From Datisca glomerata (Eukaryota > Streptophyta > Magnoliopsida > Cucurbitales > Datiscaceae): DNA of 64,000 nt. The DNA is taken from NCBI GenBank assembly GCA_003255025.1, contig QANY01009387.1, positions 1,240,001 to 1,304,000 of the forward strand, given 5' to 3'. This document shows, one piece after another, positions 21,840 through 32,559 of the stretch (its first letter is position 1; every line of letters starts with the position of its first letter). Under the pieces are notes generated by a model. It worked only from the letters and a program-made list of their open reading frames with translations. It was not told the DNA's origin and ran no database searches. The position numbers and the translations under genes are program-made.

Positions 21840-24800
21840 TTATCGGGCATTCTTCTCTTCTCTTGCTTCAAGGGCATCTACTTCCTCATTAGATAGAATA
21901 TCAACGATGGGTTCATATATTTCCCACTCCTTTCTTTTCCTGAAGCACCAGAGCAGACTATCATAAGTTTCACGTTCTTTATGTTCTTTTTCATCAGTTA
22001 TAGAACTTCCACTAATTAAATCATGAAACCAAAGAAAAATGACTCCTAAAAAGCATGTCAACAATGGAAAAACAATCAGAGTAAATATTTAATTACGTAC
22101 TAACAAATCAGTAGAAAGATAGAACACGAGCGCGCATATATATATATATGAATTCCATATTATTTGGTCATTCACACCAGGTAATGTAGGAATAGGAGCC
22201 ACTTTGTTTCCACAATTGGTTCAAAGGGCTTGAAGTGGCGATCCTTCTTTCCAACTTTTTATAACACTATTCTCGAACGTGCAGCAAGTTTCAAGAGCTC
22301 CTGTCTTCGACACTTGCAAAAACCTAAGATGTACAACAGATGATCCTACTAGATTAACTGGAATCTGGAGGTATTACTTTGCTAGGAAGCTCCAACAATC
22401 AATTCTGAATACTTTAACTAACCCTGCTGTTTCCTAATCAAACTCAACTCAACTTATAGTGCTTCCATGGTAACAAATGATGGCCACGGCCGTTATGTAA
22501 AAGTATCAGAGAGATCCAACACCGTTATAGTCAGCAGACCCAGGGCATTCACCTGCATCATGGCCGTTATTGCAACGTAACATCTGCAGCACCCACGATA
22601 ACGACCGTGACACCCGCGATAATTGCCGTGACACCCAGTTCTGGCCAACGACGCATGTAGTCTGTTGCGCAAAATCTGTTACGTCCGTTTTTCGCGACTA
22701 CATGATCGCGACACGACAAAGAATGCGACCGCAACTTAAAACCACGAGTGCTTCATATCATTCATACATGAGATACGACGATAAGGAGCAATAATACAGG
22801 AAAAACTCCTACGGTAGATACTAAATTTTGAAGGTTCACACATTATGTCTCCATTTGAAGGGTTTAATCCATACATTATTTACCTATAGAAAAAGCCCAC
22901 AAAAGACTATATTTCACTGAAAATTGACCTAGTGTCATAAATACTATTGTCTTTTATCACAAAAATATAATTTTCTCTCTTTCTTTGACTAATATGTTTG
23001 AGGAGCTCCTATTTATGTTTCTTTGACATGAAAAAGTACATCACAATGTCTTTATAGTCTTCGAAGGAAAGGTCGTTTGGAAAATAAACGGCGACAGCAT
23101 TGCCATGGTTAGCTCTGCTTATAGCATAGAAGTCGCATGACTACAGCTATTCCGAGAAAACATAATTCTAGAAGTACATTTATTTTTTCATGAAACATAT
23201 TCTTATATTTTTGTAATATTTGCCTAGTGAAACTAATATTTTCTTCCAAGCGAATATTGTTTGAGCTGTTCAAAAAAATTTCCCGAAGCTCCTCCTTTTT
23301 AATTAAAAAAAGAAACCTTCCAACTTTTGAATAGTTTGAACAATTTCGAGCATTACTTCGGAAACGAAGAAAGATATGTAAGACAATTTATTCTACACTA
23401 GAGTTATTTGGAAATTATTTTTTATTACTAAGAACACAACCAATATTCCCTTAGGGCGTAAGACTGGAGAAATCCGAGAATCACACAGTAACCTACTGCC
23501 ACAGATTCACAAAACTTAAGGTTTGATCTTAGGAGATATTGAACCCCAGACCCGTGCGCCAGGCACAGTCATAAGACCGTCTTATTACTAGGCTACCCTG
23601 AGGAAGAAAGGTTAAATGTCTCTCTTCATTGAGAAAAACTAATTTATTCTTAGTTCATACGAATAAAGAAAAAATCTACTTTTAAGAAGCTATATATATT
23701 CAGGAAGATTTAGTACAATCTGACATGTATTAGAAAGATTGAGTATATAATGTTTAGTTGTGGCAATTTTATCCTATATATTTGATCCCCAGAAACAATA
23801 ATTTTCTACCTTCAACATACATGATCGTATTCTAAAGGCTTCAGACAAGATTTAATTGCAGTAGGTGTGATTGACATTTGAATCTTAGAATGACCTGGGT
23901 GTCTAGATGCTGCAAAGCCAGAACTTGATCCACCAATCCTGGTTTACTACAATCCTAAAACTAATAATCTGACACTATTTGAATTCACTCAGTGTAATAA
24001 TAGATATCAAAAGAACAAGAATCAACAATCAATGCATAATATACGTACCGAATCACATTAGATCTCGGACCAAATAACTTCACCAAATCCAATGCAATAC
24101 CACCAGCTTTACTGTCAGAAACAAGGAATCCATAATTGTTACTCATAGAAGCTTACGCTACAAGTGGGAAACTGGAAAAATAAGCCCTTATAAAACTAAT
24201 TTTGGAAATTTGAGTCGACTTTCAAAATTTGAAACTTAAGTCCTCTTTTATACTTTTACTCTTCTTCAAGTTACTACTTTACCTGCAGTTTCTAAGTGTT
24301 CATGTAGCTACTTAATAAGTCATGTAGTAGGTACTTGAAATATTAGTAATTCAAGTAGTGTTGAGTAGATAATTAAGTATTCAAGTAGCAGTTTGGACAC
24401 CTGAAGTACTGAGGGACAATGATGTATTTGCACAAGCAAAAAAGACTAAAATTTCAACTTCAAAAAAGTTGGGCCAAATTTCCAAAACTACTTTCCAAAG
24501 GGACCATATTTCAAAGAACCCTCTCTATGTCGTGATTAAGCAAAGTCATTTCATCTCATATGCAGCTCTCCCTTTCATTTTGGAAGGAAATGTGAGCACA
24601 ACATGGAATTAAGTATTTATGTAACCCCGGCCCAATCAGAGACTGTAGTCCCTTACCGGAAGAAACGTTGATTTAATAAATAAAATTAACGAAAACATAC
24701 AACTTATTTAAAACAAAGATTAAAAATTAAAGTTCTTCGCTTCCAATAAGCCACTCTGAATAAGAAAAGTAAACTTTTGGAAGCTTAGAACAATTTGTCA

Positions 24801-25546
24801 AAAAAAAAAAAGATTTTTTCTTGATTGTTGTTAAATCCGAACAAGTGTTGAATCTTGAACTTTTATATGTAGAATAATGACCAAATAATGTGAAATCAAG
24901 TTAATTAACAACACATACTAGCTACTTAAATTTTCCTATGATTTTTAAAAACCATTTTGTAACTCATAAACAATTTTAGATCTAACATACTGTATAAATC
25001 CCAGTAGCTTGAGTTTATAGAAATTCAGAACTTATGCCTTTACTATATTCCTCAAACAGAGAAAATTTACATAAGTCATGATGTTTTAAAGCAAGGATTT
25101 TTAGAAATTTAAACTTCAAAAGCTCAATGAACTAGACTAATCATGGAATCAAATTTTGAAATTGAGTACAAAGAATGTAACTTAAGAGTGGAGATGACTT
25201 TGTTTCCATATGGAAAAACAGGGTCAATTTAAATGCTCACCTTGCTGGAGCATGCTCATACCCCCGGCGACCCTTCTTGCTCATCCTGCTTTCTCTTGCT
25301 GAAGCTACATTTTGTACTGCAATCTATAACGTACATTATAAGAGAAAGCAAAAAGGAGGAAAAGCTTGTATGCATTGTGAACAAAAACAGAAAGGAAAAA
25401 CAAAAAAAGAAAGAAGAGTTAAAATAACTAATGAGAACTTAACCTCATACAGCTGTTCTCTAATTGCGAAAGCAATTGCAGGCTGCAAAATATAGAACAA
25501 CAAATGTAAATGAAAAACAGACACAGACACACACACACAAACAGGG

Positions 25547-25602
<56 letters not shown>

Positions 25603-28600
25603 AGTTTGATCACCCTGCTAATTGGAAGTTTCTTTTATCTCCTTTAGATAACGTACTACAAATGTACAATCATTGGATTAGATGAATAAAATATCTCGTG
25701 AGTCAGATTTTTTATCATCTTGAATGGCTCCAGTCTGTTTCTTTGCTAATTATGGCTTTCCCAAGGGGACCTCCTCTTTTTTGTTGTGCTTGTGAAGGAC
25801 ACTGAATAGGTTTTCTTTCAAGGCGATGGCAGGTGATATTTTGGCTTTGAAGATTGGCAGGTAGGGGCTCTCCATATGGTTGCACTATCGGTTTGCAGAT
25901 GACAGAATTTTCTTTTGCAACGCTGATCCAGCATCAACTTGTGGTTCATTCTTGTTCTACTTGAGGCTTATTACCGACTTAAGTTATTTTTTTATTTTGG
26001 TCTAATTGGGTATAGGGGGACTTTGAACTCAAGACCTCATCTTTGGAGGAGAGTTGTGGTTACCACTGAGTTTGCCCTTACCCACTGTTCCTGACTTGAG
26101 AATAATTTGGATAAAATATATACAATATAAGTGGGTGATGTAGAGAATGTTTAGTGTTGAATAGTACCCTAAACTGCAGGGTGAGGAAATTTCCCTCTAC
26201 ATATTTGGGTTTGCTTCTTGGAGCTTCCTCCAAAGACTTCAAGAACTAGTATTTAAATTGTGGAACATTATTTCTAGATTGGCTTCCAAGAAGTTATCTC
26301 ATTTATCAAAAGGTGGTCGGCCATGCTTACTAAGGGTACATTCTCTAATCTCCACATCTATTTCCTCTCTTGCCTTGTTATCCCTAGTTTGTTTGTGAAT
26401 ATCCTCCAAAGAGAGGAATTTCGCCTAGAGTGCCAAGAGGAGAACATAACTAACCTTGTTAACTGGAAGAAGGTTTGTGGTTAGGGTATTAGAGACATTA
26501 AAATCTTCAACAAATCATTGGCTAGAAAATGGTACGTTATGCTAAGCAAAGCAACAGATTATGGAAGTCTTTTGCTGCTGTGAACATTGGAGATTTAAAA
26601 GGTTCCTAAATCCAGGTTCGTTTCCTTATTCGGCACAACAGAGAGAACGATAGAGTTAATTCTCTTACCACATTGAATTTAAAGAGCAAGATGGCACTCG
26701 CGTTAGCCTAGGGACATATAGCTTCTATGGTGTATCCTTCCCTCTACAGAGAGGGTGCTAATGAGAACATAAAGATGGGTGACTGCTTAAAGCAACTTGG
26801 TGGTGGCTTGTTCGGGGCCCTATCTTTCTGAGAAATCTCAATGGGAACTAGGCATTGTAAGGAAGTCACCCTACAAGCTTTACAATTTTAATTAGTGCTA
26901 CTGAGAGAACTCTTAAGATGGTTTGCTTTTTGTGAAATCCAATTATAACAGTCTTTCTGCTAAAGGGACTTAATTTTCCACTTGGAGATGCATTTGGAAT
27001 ACCAAAGCTCCTTCTGAAGTTGTTTCTTTTAACTATCCATCAGTCTGGAATGCTGATTTGAGTCATTTGACTATAGCAAACCTCAAGAATAAAGGCTTCT
27101 TCCTATTGAAAAGATATGCACAGCCTATGCTCCAGGATGAAGAAACTACTAATGAACATATTGCTTTGAACAGTTCTTTTTTCTCCTCATAGGAGTGTCT
27201 CTATTACAGGCTTGGGTTTGCAAGGGGTGATAATCAGCTCTATTACGGGAAAGGGACTTGATGTTTGAGCACTGTGTTTATGTTGATCGTTCCTTTAGCT
27301 TTATTTTGCTTTTGGAAGGAGCAGAACTTAAGAATTTATTAGGGAGCCATACATTCTGCACATACAGTTTTCTCTTTGTTCATAAACACTTTGTAATATT
27401 TATTATTTTGTTTTCTTCCAAAGGAGCATGGTGTCAAGAATTAGACTGCCTTTTTAATAAGAAACTTTAAAATTTTCAAGGAGAGAAGAGTCAGCCTCTA
27501 TAGTTTTTGTTCTCAACTTGTTAGGTTATATTGTATCCTTTTCGAGGGTTTTGTTGTCAAAAACACGTAACCCTACTGATAGAAAGAACATAGCACTTTT
27601 ACTTACTCCTACTTCAGGATCTACGATATCCAAATCTCTGCAGAGAATTCTTGCAAACTCTTCAGGATCACTCTCAGAGTTGTTCAAGTCCTGAATTCAT
27701 TAACGTATGAACTTGTATTAAAAAAAAATCTGTTCCAAGTCACTCAGCTATTCATGTTACTTTTAAACTTACCCATAAAAACTGGTCCCTTATGAGTGTA
27801 TGATTCACTCGAAGATCAAGCTGGATAAAGCATTACATCAAATAAAGCATTAAGACCTAAAATGAAAAAAAAAAACAAAAAGTTGATGAAAGGGGGAACT
27901 CATTAAAGATCATTATCACATTAACAAACCTTTATGGGTACAATCTTCTCGCCAGTGTACATATCTTGCCCTTCAAATGATCGAAATTCAGTGAGCTGTG
28001 ACTAACATGCAAAAGCCAACAATAATCATATATTAGGTCGCCGGGAAGTCATCATCAGTGCCCATAAGAAAACTCCAGGTTGAAATGACTATAATGCTTA
28101 CTTGAATTGATTGAGCAATTTGAGTTATGAACGCTGGAGGAAGCTTCAAATCTTTTACCGTCCTCTTTGCAAATACCACCACCTCGGAATCAGGATCTAC
28201 AGTTGACATTACATGCAAGGATGTGGTAGTAGAAAGGTGAGAAGTAAGGTGGGAGAAATCCTCTCCTATATTGCTAAAAGGAAAATCATAATTGACCACG
28301 AATATGGTAAAAGAAGAAGAATGAGGTGAGCAACTTGAAATCGGCTATGCAAAAGAATAATGCAGTGTAAACGCCATCCACTATGGTAAATTGCAAAAAT
28401 ACCCGCAATACTTGTTTTGCAACCCCATACAAATTTTTGGCCAATTTTGTATTTATATTGTCTAATATTTGAAATTAAGGACCATATTTTAACAATGTGG
28501 CAGGCACACAAATGATGAAGCGATGGTTTCATTCTCCCAAAATCAACCCAAATTGAAGTGAGAATCCATAGAGGTGGGTTGTTGCGATAGGATTTTGTTG

Positions 28601-29361
28601 TGACAAAATTTTGCATTAGAGATTCAAACTAAACGAAGATATTACAGTTAAAAGAAGTATTGTTAAGAGGCAGAGGAACCCTCGAAAGTTATGAGATAAT
28701 GATAAAATATTAAATTTATAGCATGACTTAATTCAAAAAGTGAAAAATACACTTTTCTTCTTCTCAGTTTACTATGATTCCCACTTTGGTGCTTGTAGGT
28801 TAATGTTCCAATCAAATCTTCGAATAACTTAAAATTATGCTATCAAGTCCTTTAATTATGCCTCAAACATGTGTATTGATAATCTAAACATTCATAATTA
28901 ACATCGAGGTGTGTCCGAGAGGTCTAAGTCATCAACAACAAAAAAATATAATTTTTCCTTCAAATAATTATGAAGTGCAGCGCACAAACAAAGTTACCAG
29001 AATCATTTTCTAAGAAGCGTGATTGCAAAACAATCCAAGTATGATTGGTAGCGTAATTTAACCAAATCATAATATGAGTATTCGTCAACTACTTGCAAAA
29101 GATGAAAGGATGACGGAATGGATGGGAAATTACCAGTAGCGTTCCAAGTGAAGGCATCTTTGAACCTCTGACCATCGATTTCAATGTCCAATCGTATTGG
29201 TATTAAATTCGCAGCTGTTGGGCTTTTTTTTTAAAGTTTGTGAAACAATGAACAAAGAATAAGTCACTCAAAACCCAGAACATAAAGAAGAGAGTTAGAC
29301 ACAATGCTTACATCTTGAACTTGAGAGGAGTTTTTGAGGAAGCTGATACCGTGGCTTTCAT
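21840..29361 (-). CDS. BSH: BSH, SNF5-type subunit of the SWI/SNF chromatin remodelling complex
   Basis: Ten exons on -: 29361-29312, 29222-29134, 28196-28102, 28001-27930, 27820-27773, 27690-27607, 25482-25444, 25323-25241, 24111-24049, 21939-21840. All introns are GT-AG and the exons sum to 723 nt: 240 codons plus stop, the length I recall for Arabidopsis BSH. The protein starts MKATVSASSKTPLKFK. The SNF5 domain shows its two repeats: PIRLDIEIDGQRFKDAFTWN at residues 25-44, and VPIKLDLRVNHTLIRDQFLW at 99-118. Between them lies VVVFAKRTVKDLKLPPAF. After AFAIREQLYEIAVQ and a basic stretch (SRMSKKGRRG), it ends EEVDALEAREEKNAR. SNF5/BSH is a nuclear core subunit of SWI/SNF remodellers, and in plants affects growth and flowering. 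No stop or frame change is seen. Residue 17 is Ile where Met is usual, and introns 6 and 9 are enlarged by mobile elements. Confidence 0.95.
22440..22800. repeat. GC-rich transposon-like block in BSH intron 9
   Basis: GC-richer than the rest of the intron. GGCCGTTAT recurs (22488 and 22562), and two ~21-bp units of CGATAACGACCGTGACACC type lie at 22597-22636. Such CCGTTA-rich sequence is common at ends of plant DNA transposons. The family is not identified. Confidence 0.4.
23450..23605 (-). mobile_element. SINE-like element in BSH intron 9
   Basis: On - it begins near 23603 with GGGTAGCCTAGTAATAAG, like a tRNA-type A box, and has GGGGTTCAATATC further in, like a B box (GGTTCAANNCC). A T-rich stretch at the far side (about 23417-23430) would be the tail. 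Box spacing and wording match plant tRNA-derived SINEs. Target duplications were not settled. Confidence 0.55.
24176..24530. mobile_element. MITE-like element in BSH intron 8
   Basis: About 55-60 bases at 24178-24240 (AACTAATTTTGGAAATTTGA) are repeated in inverted form at about 24445-24525, whose reverse complement has AGTAGTTTTGGAAATTTGGC. The ~200 bp between them carry variants of TACTTGAA. Long diverged terminal inverted repeats on a ~350 bp element suggest a Mutator-type MITE. Confidence 0.55.
25519..25601. repeat. (CA)n and (GA)n microsatellites in BSH intron 6
   Basis: CA steps at about 25519-25541 are followed by a GA run at 25549-25601, 67 bp from exon 7. On the gene strand this is a CT run upstream of the 3' splice site. 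Confidence 0.9.
25700..27585 (+). mobile_element. 5'-truncated LINE in BSH intron 6
   Basis: Opposite in orientation to BSH. Broken frames give an L1-type reverse transcriptase: LHYRFADDRIFFCNADPAST (the (F)ADD catalytic box, about 25882-25940), then LVNWKKVCG*GIRDIKIFNK near 26455-26515. A zf-RVT-like region follows (WNTKAPSEVVSFNYPSVWNA; LTIANLKNKGFF) at about 26990-27110, and a hydrophobic tail near 27370-27420. The 5' part including endonuclease is missing. The 3' end lies just before exon 6 of BSH (27607-27690). Confidence 0.82.
25983..26096 (-). mobile_element. SINE inserted in the LINE
   Basis: On - it reads GGGTAAGGGCAAACTCAGTG, then GGTCTTGAGTTCAAAGTCCC (B-box-like), ending at a T-run (A-tail on -) at 25984-25993. 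It is flanked by CCGACTTAAG (25974-25983) and CTGACTTGAG (26092-26101), an imperfect 10-bp target duplication. It interrupts the LINE frame directly after the ADD box region. Confidence 0.65.
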
Positions 29362-29765
29362 GGTTATCACCTTTGTCAACGATGTATCTCCAAAATTCTG
29401 TGGTAGCTTTAAAATTTTTCACTTCAACGATGCTAACGCCGCAGAGGCCGGCGACTTTGCAGTGAGGCACCGTCCGGCGAAGCTGTAGCGTCCGGCGATT
29501 TGAGAATGGGGATGCGCGGTGTGGTTTTGCGAATGTGGCGGGCCGTTGGTAATGGGTTAATATGATGTACTCCAGCTGTAAGGGGTTCGGTTTGGTTGTT
29601 TTATCGAACCGAACGGAAGTTATGATTTTTTAGAAATACAAACCGAACCAAAATGAAGATTGTAAACTGTAAAGAAACTAGACTGAACAGAATAGACTTG
29701 ATGAGAATCAAACCGGACCGGACCTATAAATAAACAGAATCGTCCTAATTAAGACACGGTTTTTA
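29362..29765 (-). promoter_or_regulatory. Probable 5' leader and promoter region of BSH
   Basis: Upstream of the BSH start the sequence is GC-richer to about 29560, as in a leader. It then passes into a block with several copies of GGTTCGGTTTGGTT / AACCGAACC in both orientations (29587-29730), a motif common in plant hAT-type MITEs. No convincing TATA box for - was found. Confidence 0.4.
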
Positions 29766-30155
29766 CAGGTAAATTACACTCATGGACCACAGGTTTATAG
29801 CAAATTCATTTTGCGCCCCGGATTTCTAAAAACTTCACTAAAAAACCTAGCGTTTACACATGTATACCACGTTGCACCAAGCGTCAGTTTTTTTCAACAA
29901 AAATCGTTACCATTTCACGTGGTAAGCTAAGGGTAAATGCTTCAAATTCAAGGTAAATTACAACTATGCACCCGAGGTTGATAACTCAAAGCCACTATAT
30001 ACCCTGAGCTTCTAAACATTTCATTAAACACACTAACGTTTACAAACGCGTACCACGTTGTACCGACATTCAATTCTGTCAGTTTTTTCAAAGGAAAGCA
30101 TTACGACATGTGTTTCACGTGGTAACACTAGGGGTAAAAATGTCTCACCAACTTT
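29766..30155 (+). repeat. Tandem pair of a ~185-bp dispersed repeat (R1)
   Basis: Two adjacent units each run from GGTAAATTACA, through TTTATAGC or its equivalent, TTTCTAAA, and TACCACGTTG, to TTTCACGTGGTAA. They start near 29769 and 29952. Further copies, inverted, flank the LTR retrotransposon at 38265-38394 and 44032-44240. Confidence 0.75.
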
Positions 30156-30164
30156 TCACCTCCA

Positions 30165-30730
30165 TGTCTCCCTTTTCTTTTCCCTAAACTTATAACTTTC
30201 GCGATTAGCATAAAAGGATTTTATGGATCTGTGAAATCCTCTTTTATTGAAATTATTGGGTCAAGAAAATGACATCTAATGGTGCATAAGTCAAAATTGA
30301 TATCCAAATCTCCAATATAAACCCCTTTGGCCCGTCTGTTCTCAGGATATTCCTAAAAGTATCGATGTCATTGAGATATTTACATATGATGATAGAGATA
30401 GAGATGCATTAGAAATAGGGATGTCAATAGGCGGGTAAAAGGTAGATATGGATTTACCAGCTAAACACCCACACACTATTTTTAATCTCTATACCATCCT
30501 TAACCACTTTAAAGTGCACATGCGGGTATGGATAATACCTTTTGGTCATCCAACGATGCATCTGTTTTCAATAGGGACACCTATTGACATCCATCTTCCT
30601 TTTCTTTTCCCTAAACTTATAACTTTCACGATTAGCTTAAAAGTAAGGATTTTATGGATCTGTGAAATTCTCTTTTATTGAAATTATTGGGAAGAATTTA
30701 TAAGTGTGCAAGAAAATGACATTTGCCTAT
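30165..30730. repeat. Duplicated ~115-bp block around a short MITE-like element
   Basis: 30165-30280 and 30597-30725 are near copies (both contain TTTTCCCTAAACTTATAACT). Between them, 30418-30593 is bounded by perfect 13-bp inverted repeats GGATGTCAATAGG (30419-30431) and CCTATTGACATCC (30580-30592), preceded by TAG as in many plant hAT-type MITEs. Confidence 0.65.
30298..30540 (+). repeat. Dispersed repeat R2, copy 1
   Basis: Matches 36295-36538 in the same orientation with scattered changes (both contain TCGATGTCATTGAGATAT and TAGATATGGATTTACCA). The second copy starts exactly at the copia LTR edge. Confidence 0.75.
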
Positions 30731-30758
30731 AGTTCATAGCGAATATGTTGTCATACAA

Positions 30759-30789
30759 CCCCCCCCCCCCCCCNACCCCCCCCCCCCCC
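30759..30789. repeat. Poly-C run containing an undetermined base
   Basis: About 30 C residues broken by NA at 30774-30775. It marks the edge between the R2/MITE block and the copia fragment and may be an assembly join. Confidence 0.85.
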
Positions 30790-30839
30790 ACTATGACGTT
30801 GCATCGGGGTTTCCTAAATAGGAATTATGATTTCTGTGG

Positions 30840-31430
30840 TTTGTCATTTATCAGTTGATAATGAAGGTGGTCTGATCTCATCAGACTCTAATTCTTCAAG
30901 AACTACTTTGCTTCGAGGTTTGTAGTTTATCATATAGTCGTGTTCAAAGAAGGTGGCATTTGTCGATACAAACACATTTTTATCCATGTGACTATAAAAG
31001 TGTCCATCTCTAGTCTATAGAGCATAGCCAACAAATATACACACTTTAGACCTTGAGTCTAACTTTTCAGTGTTAGGTCTAAGAACGTGAGCTGGACACC
31101 CCCATATATGGAAATGACGTAAACTGGGTTTGAAGCCATTCCAAAACTCTAAATGTGTCTTGCTTACAGACTTATAAGGCACTACATTCAAAATGTAAGT
31201 TGCCGTTTGAAGTGCATATCCCCAAAAAGTGAGTGGTAGTGATGAGTAGCTTAAAATCGACCTAACCATATCCAATAAGGTTCAGTTTTTCTTTTCTGAA
31301 ACACCATTTTGCTGTGGCATTTTAGGTGCTGTGAGTTGGGATTGAATGTCATACTCCAACAGGTAATCTTTGAATTCTAAATCCAAGTATTCACCACATC
31401 GATCTGATCGAAGTGTTTTCAATTATTTAC
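30840..31430 (-). pseudogene. copia integrase, C-terminal part
   Basis: A core-domain tail (DRCGEYLDLEFKDYL; APKMPQQNGVSEKKN) is followed by MDMVRSILSYSSLPLTFWGY, ALQTATYILNVVPYKSV and KLDSRSKVCIFVGYAL, then GTRDGHFYSHMDKNVFVSTN. These are the standard copia integrase C-terminal blocks leading towards RT. A stop occurs between the FVGYAL block and the next part (31013), and another near 31280. The integrase joins cDNA to host DNA; this one cannot be expressed whole. Confidence 0.85.
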
Positions 31431-32129
31431 CTAATTGCTTTTTAGTTTCAGCCTTGAAGTCCTTAAACTTTCTAAAAATTTCAGACTTTCTATGCATTAG
31501 ATAAGTATAACCAAATCTAGAGTAATCGTCAATAAAAGTGACGAAATACTCATACACACATCTAGCTTGTACATTGATCGGCCCATAGATATCACTATGT
31601 ACTAGTTCAAGTGGTTCCTTGGCTCTTTGACCATTTTCAGTACCCTCTAGACAAGATTCAACTTTTAGTTATCTAAAAGCACCATGCTTTGTTAACTGTT
31701 TAATCTATCTAGATTAATATGTCACAACCTAAGATGTCATAGATACGTGTTATCATCATCATGAGAAACTCTTTGTCATTTGTTACTTTTAAAATTTACT
31801 ACTTTAAATAATTTAAAATTATTTAATGCACGTTCAGTCGGTTTAAGTATATACAACCTGTTCGAAACTTTTGCATGACAAATATTAAATTTATTCTTAG
31901 AATTAATAAACTCATTATTAATTAAAGAAACTTCGAAAAATTGTTCATCTAGTAACAAAAGAGAAATCAAATTTTTCGAAAATCAGGAATATAATAAACA
32001 TTGTTCAAAACTAAATAATTATTTTCAAAATTAAGGCAGATTGTTCCCAATGCATTTGCTGACACGAGCGCACCACTATCAACTCTCATTATCAACAACC
32101 AACTCCCTTGACGAATCAAGCATCTGTAG

Positions 32130-32530
32130 AGAAGAACATACATGATGACAAATCATATTCCATTAATCAATCTTCAAGTACAAGTAAATCATATTTACCT
32201 TTCTTTTTCAACTCGGAGAGATATTTGTTACAGTTTTTCTTCCAATGACCTTCAACCCAACAATGGAAACATTTTCCTGCGAGTTTGTTATCAATATTGT
32301 TCTTCTCTCCCTTGGCTGACCTTTTGGCCTTCTTTTCATCATTATTCTTGCTTTTGTCTATACCATTCTTCTTCTTCTTTTTGTCACTACTAATAATACA
32401 GGGAGAAAAGTTTTGCTCGGTAACATTTACCTCGCCCCCAATGGTAGCCCCTGTGTCAATAATTCAAGTATTGACTACAGGCCTTTCAGGACTTTCTTCA
32501 GCAAGAATAAATTCATTATGCTCATAAACT
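32130..32530 (-). pseudogene. copia gag C-terminal part with zinc knuckle
   Basis: On - the sequence gives LNVLLVYEHNEFILAEES, then a Lys-rich stretch, then KCFHCWVEGHWKKNCNKYL near 32215-32280, a CCHC knuckle (C-x2-C-x4-H-x4-C) of nucleocapsid type. The N-terminal gag part was not recognised upstream. A stop lies near 32465. Confidence 0.75.
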
Positions 32531-32559
32531 AACAATACGTTCAAGTTGGATTTTCATCT

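Noticed and set aside
22570..22794. 74-codon frame in BSH intron 9
   Set aside because: Lies in a transposon-like GC-rich repeat; no domain.
29264..29470. 68-codon minus-strand frame (LCGVSIVEVKNFKATTEFWR) as a separate gene
   Set aside because: It overlaps BSH exon 1 and its leader in another frame. The BSH frame from the ATG at 29361 gives MKATVSASSKTPLKFK and splices cleanly to exon 2, while this frame starts only at a GTG.
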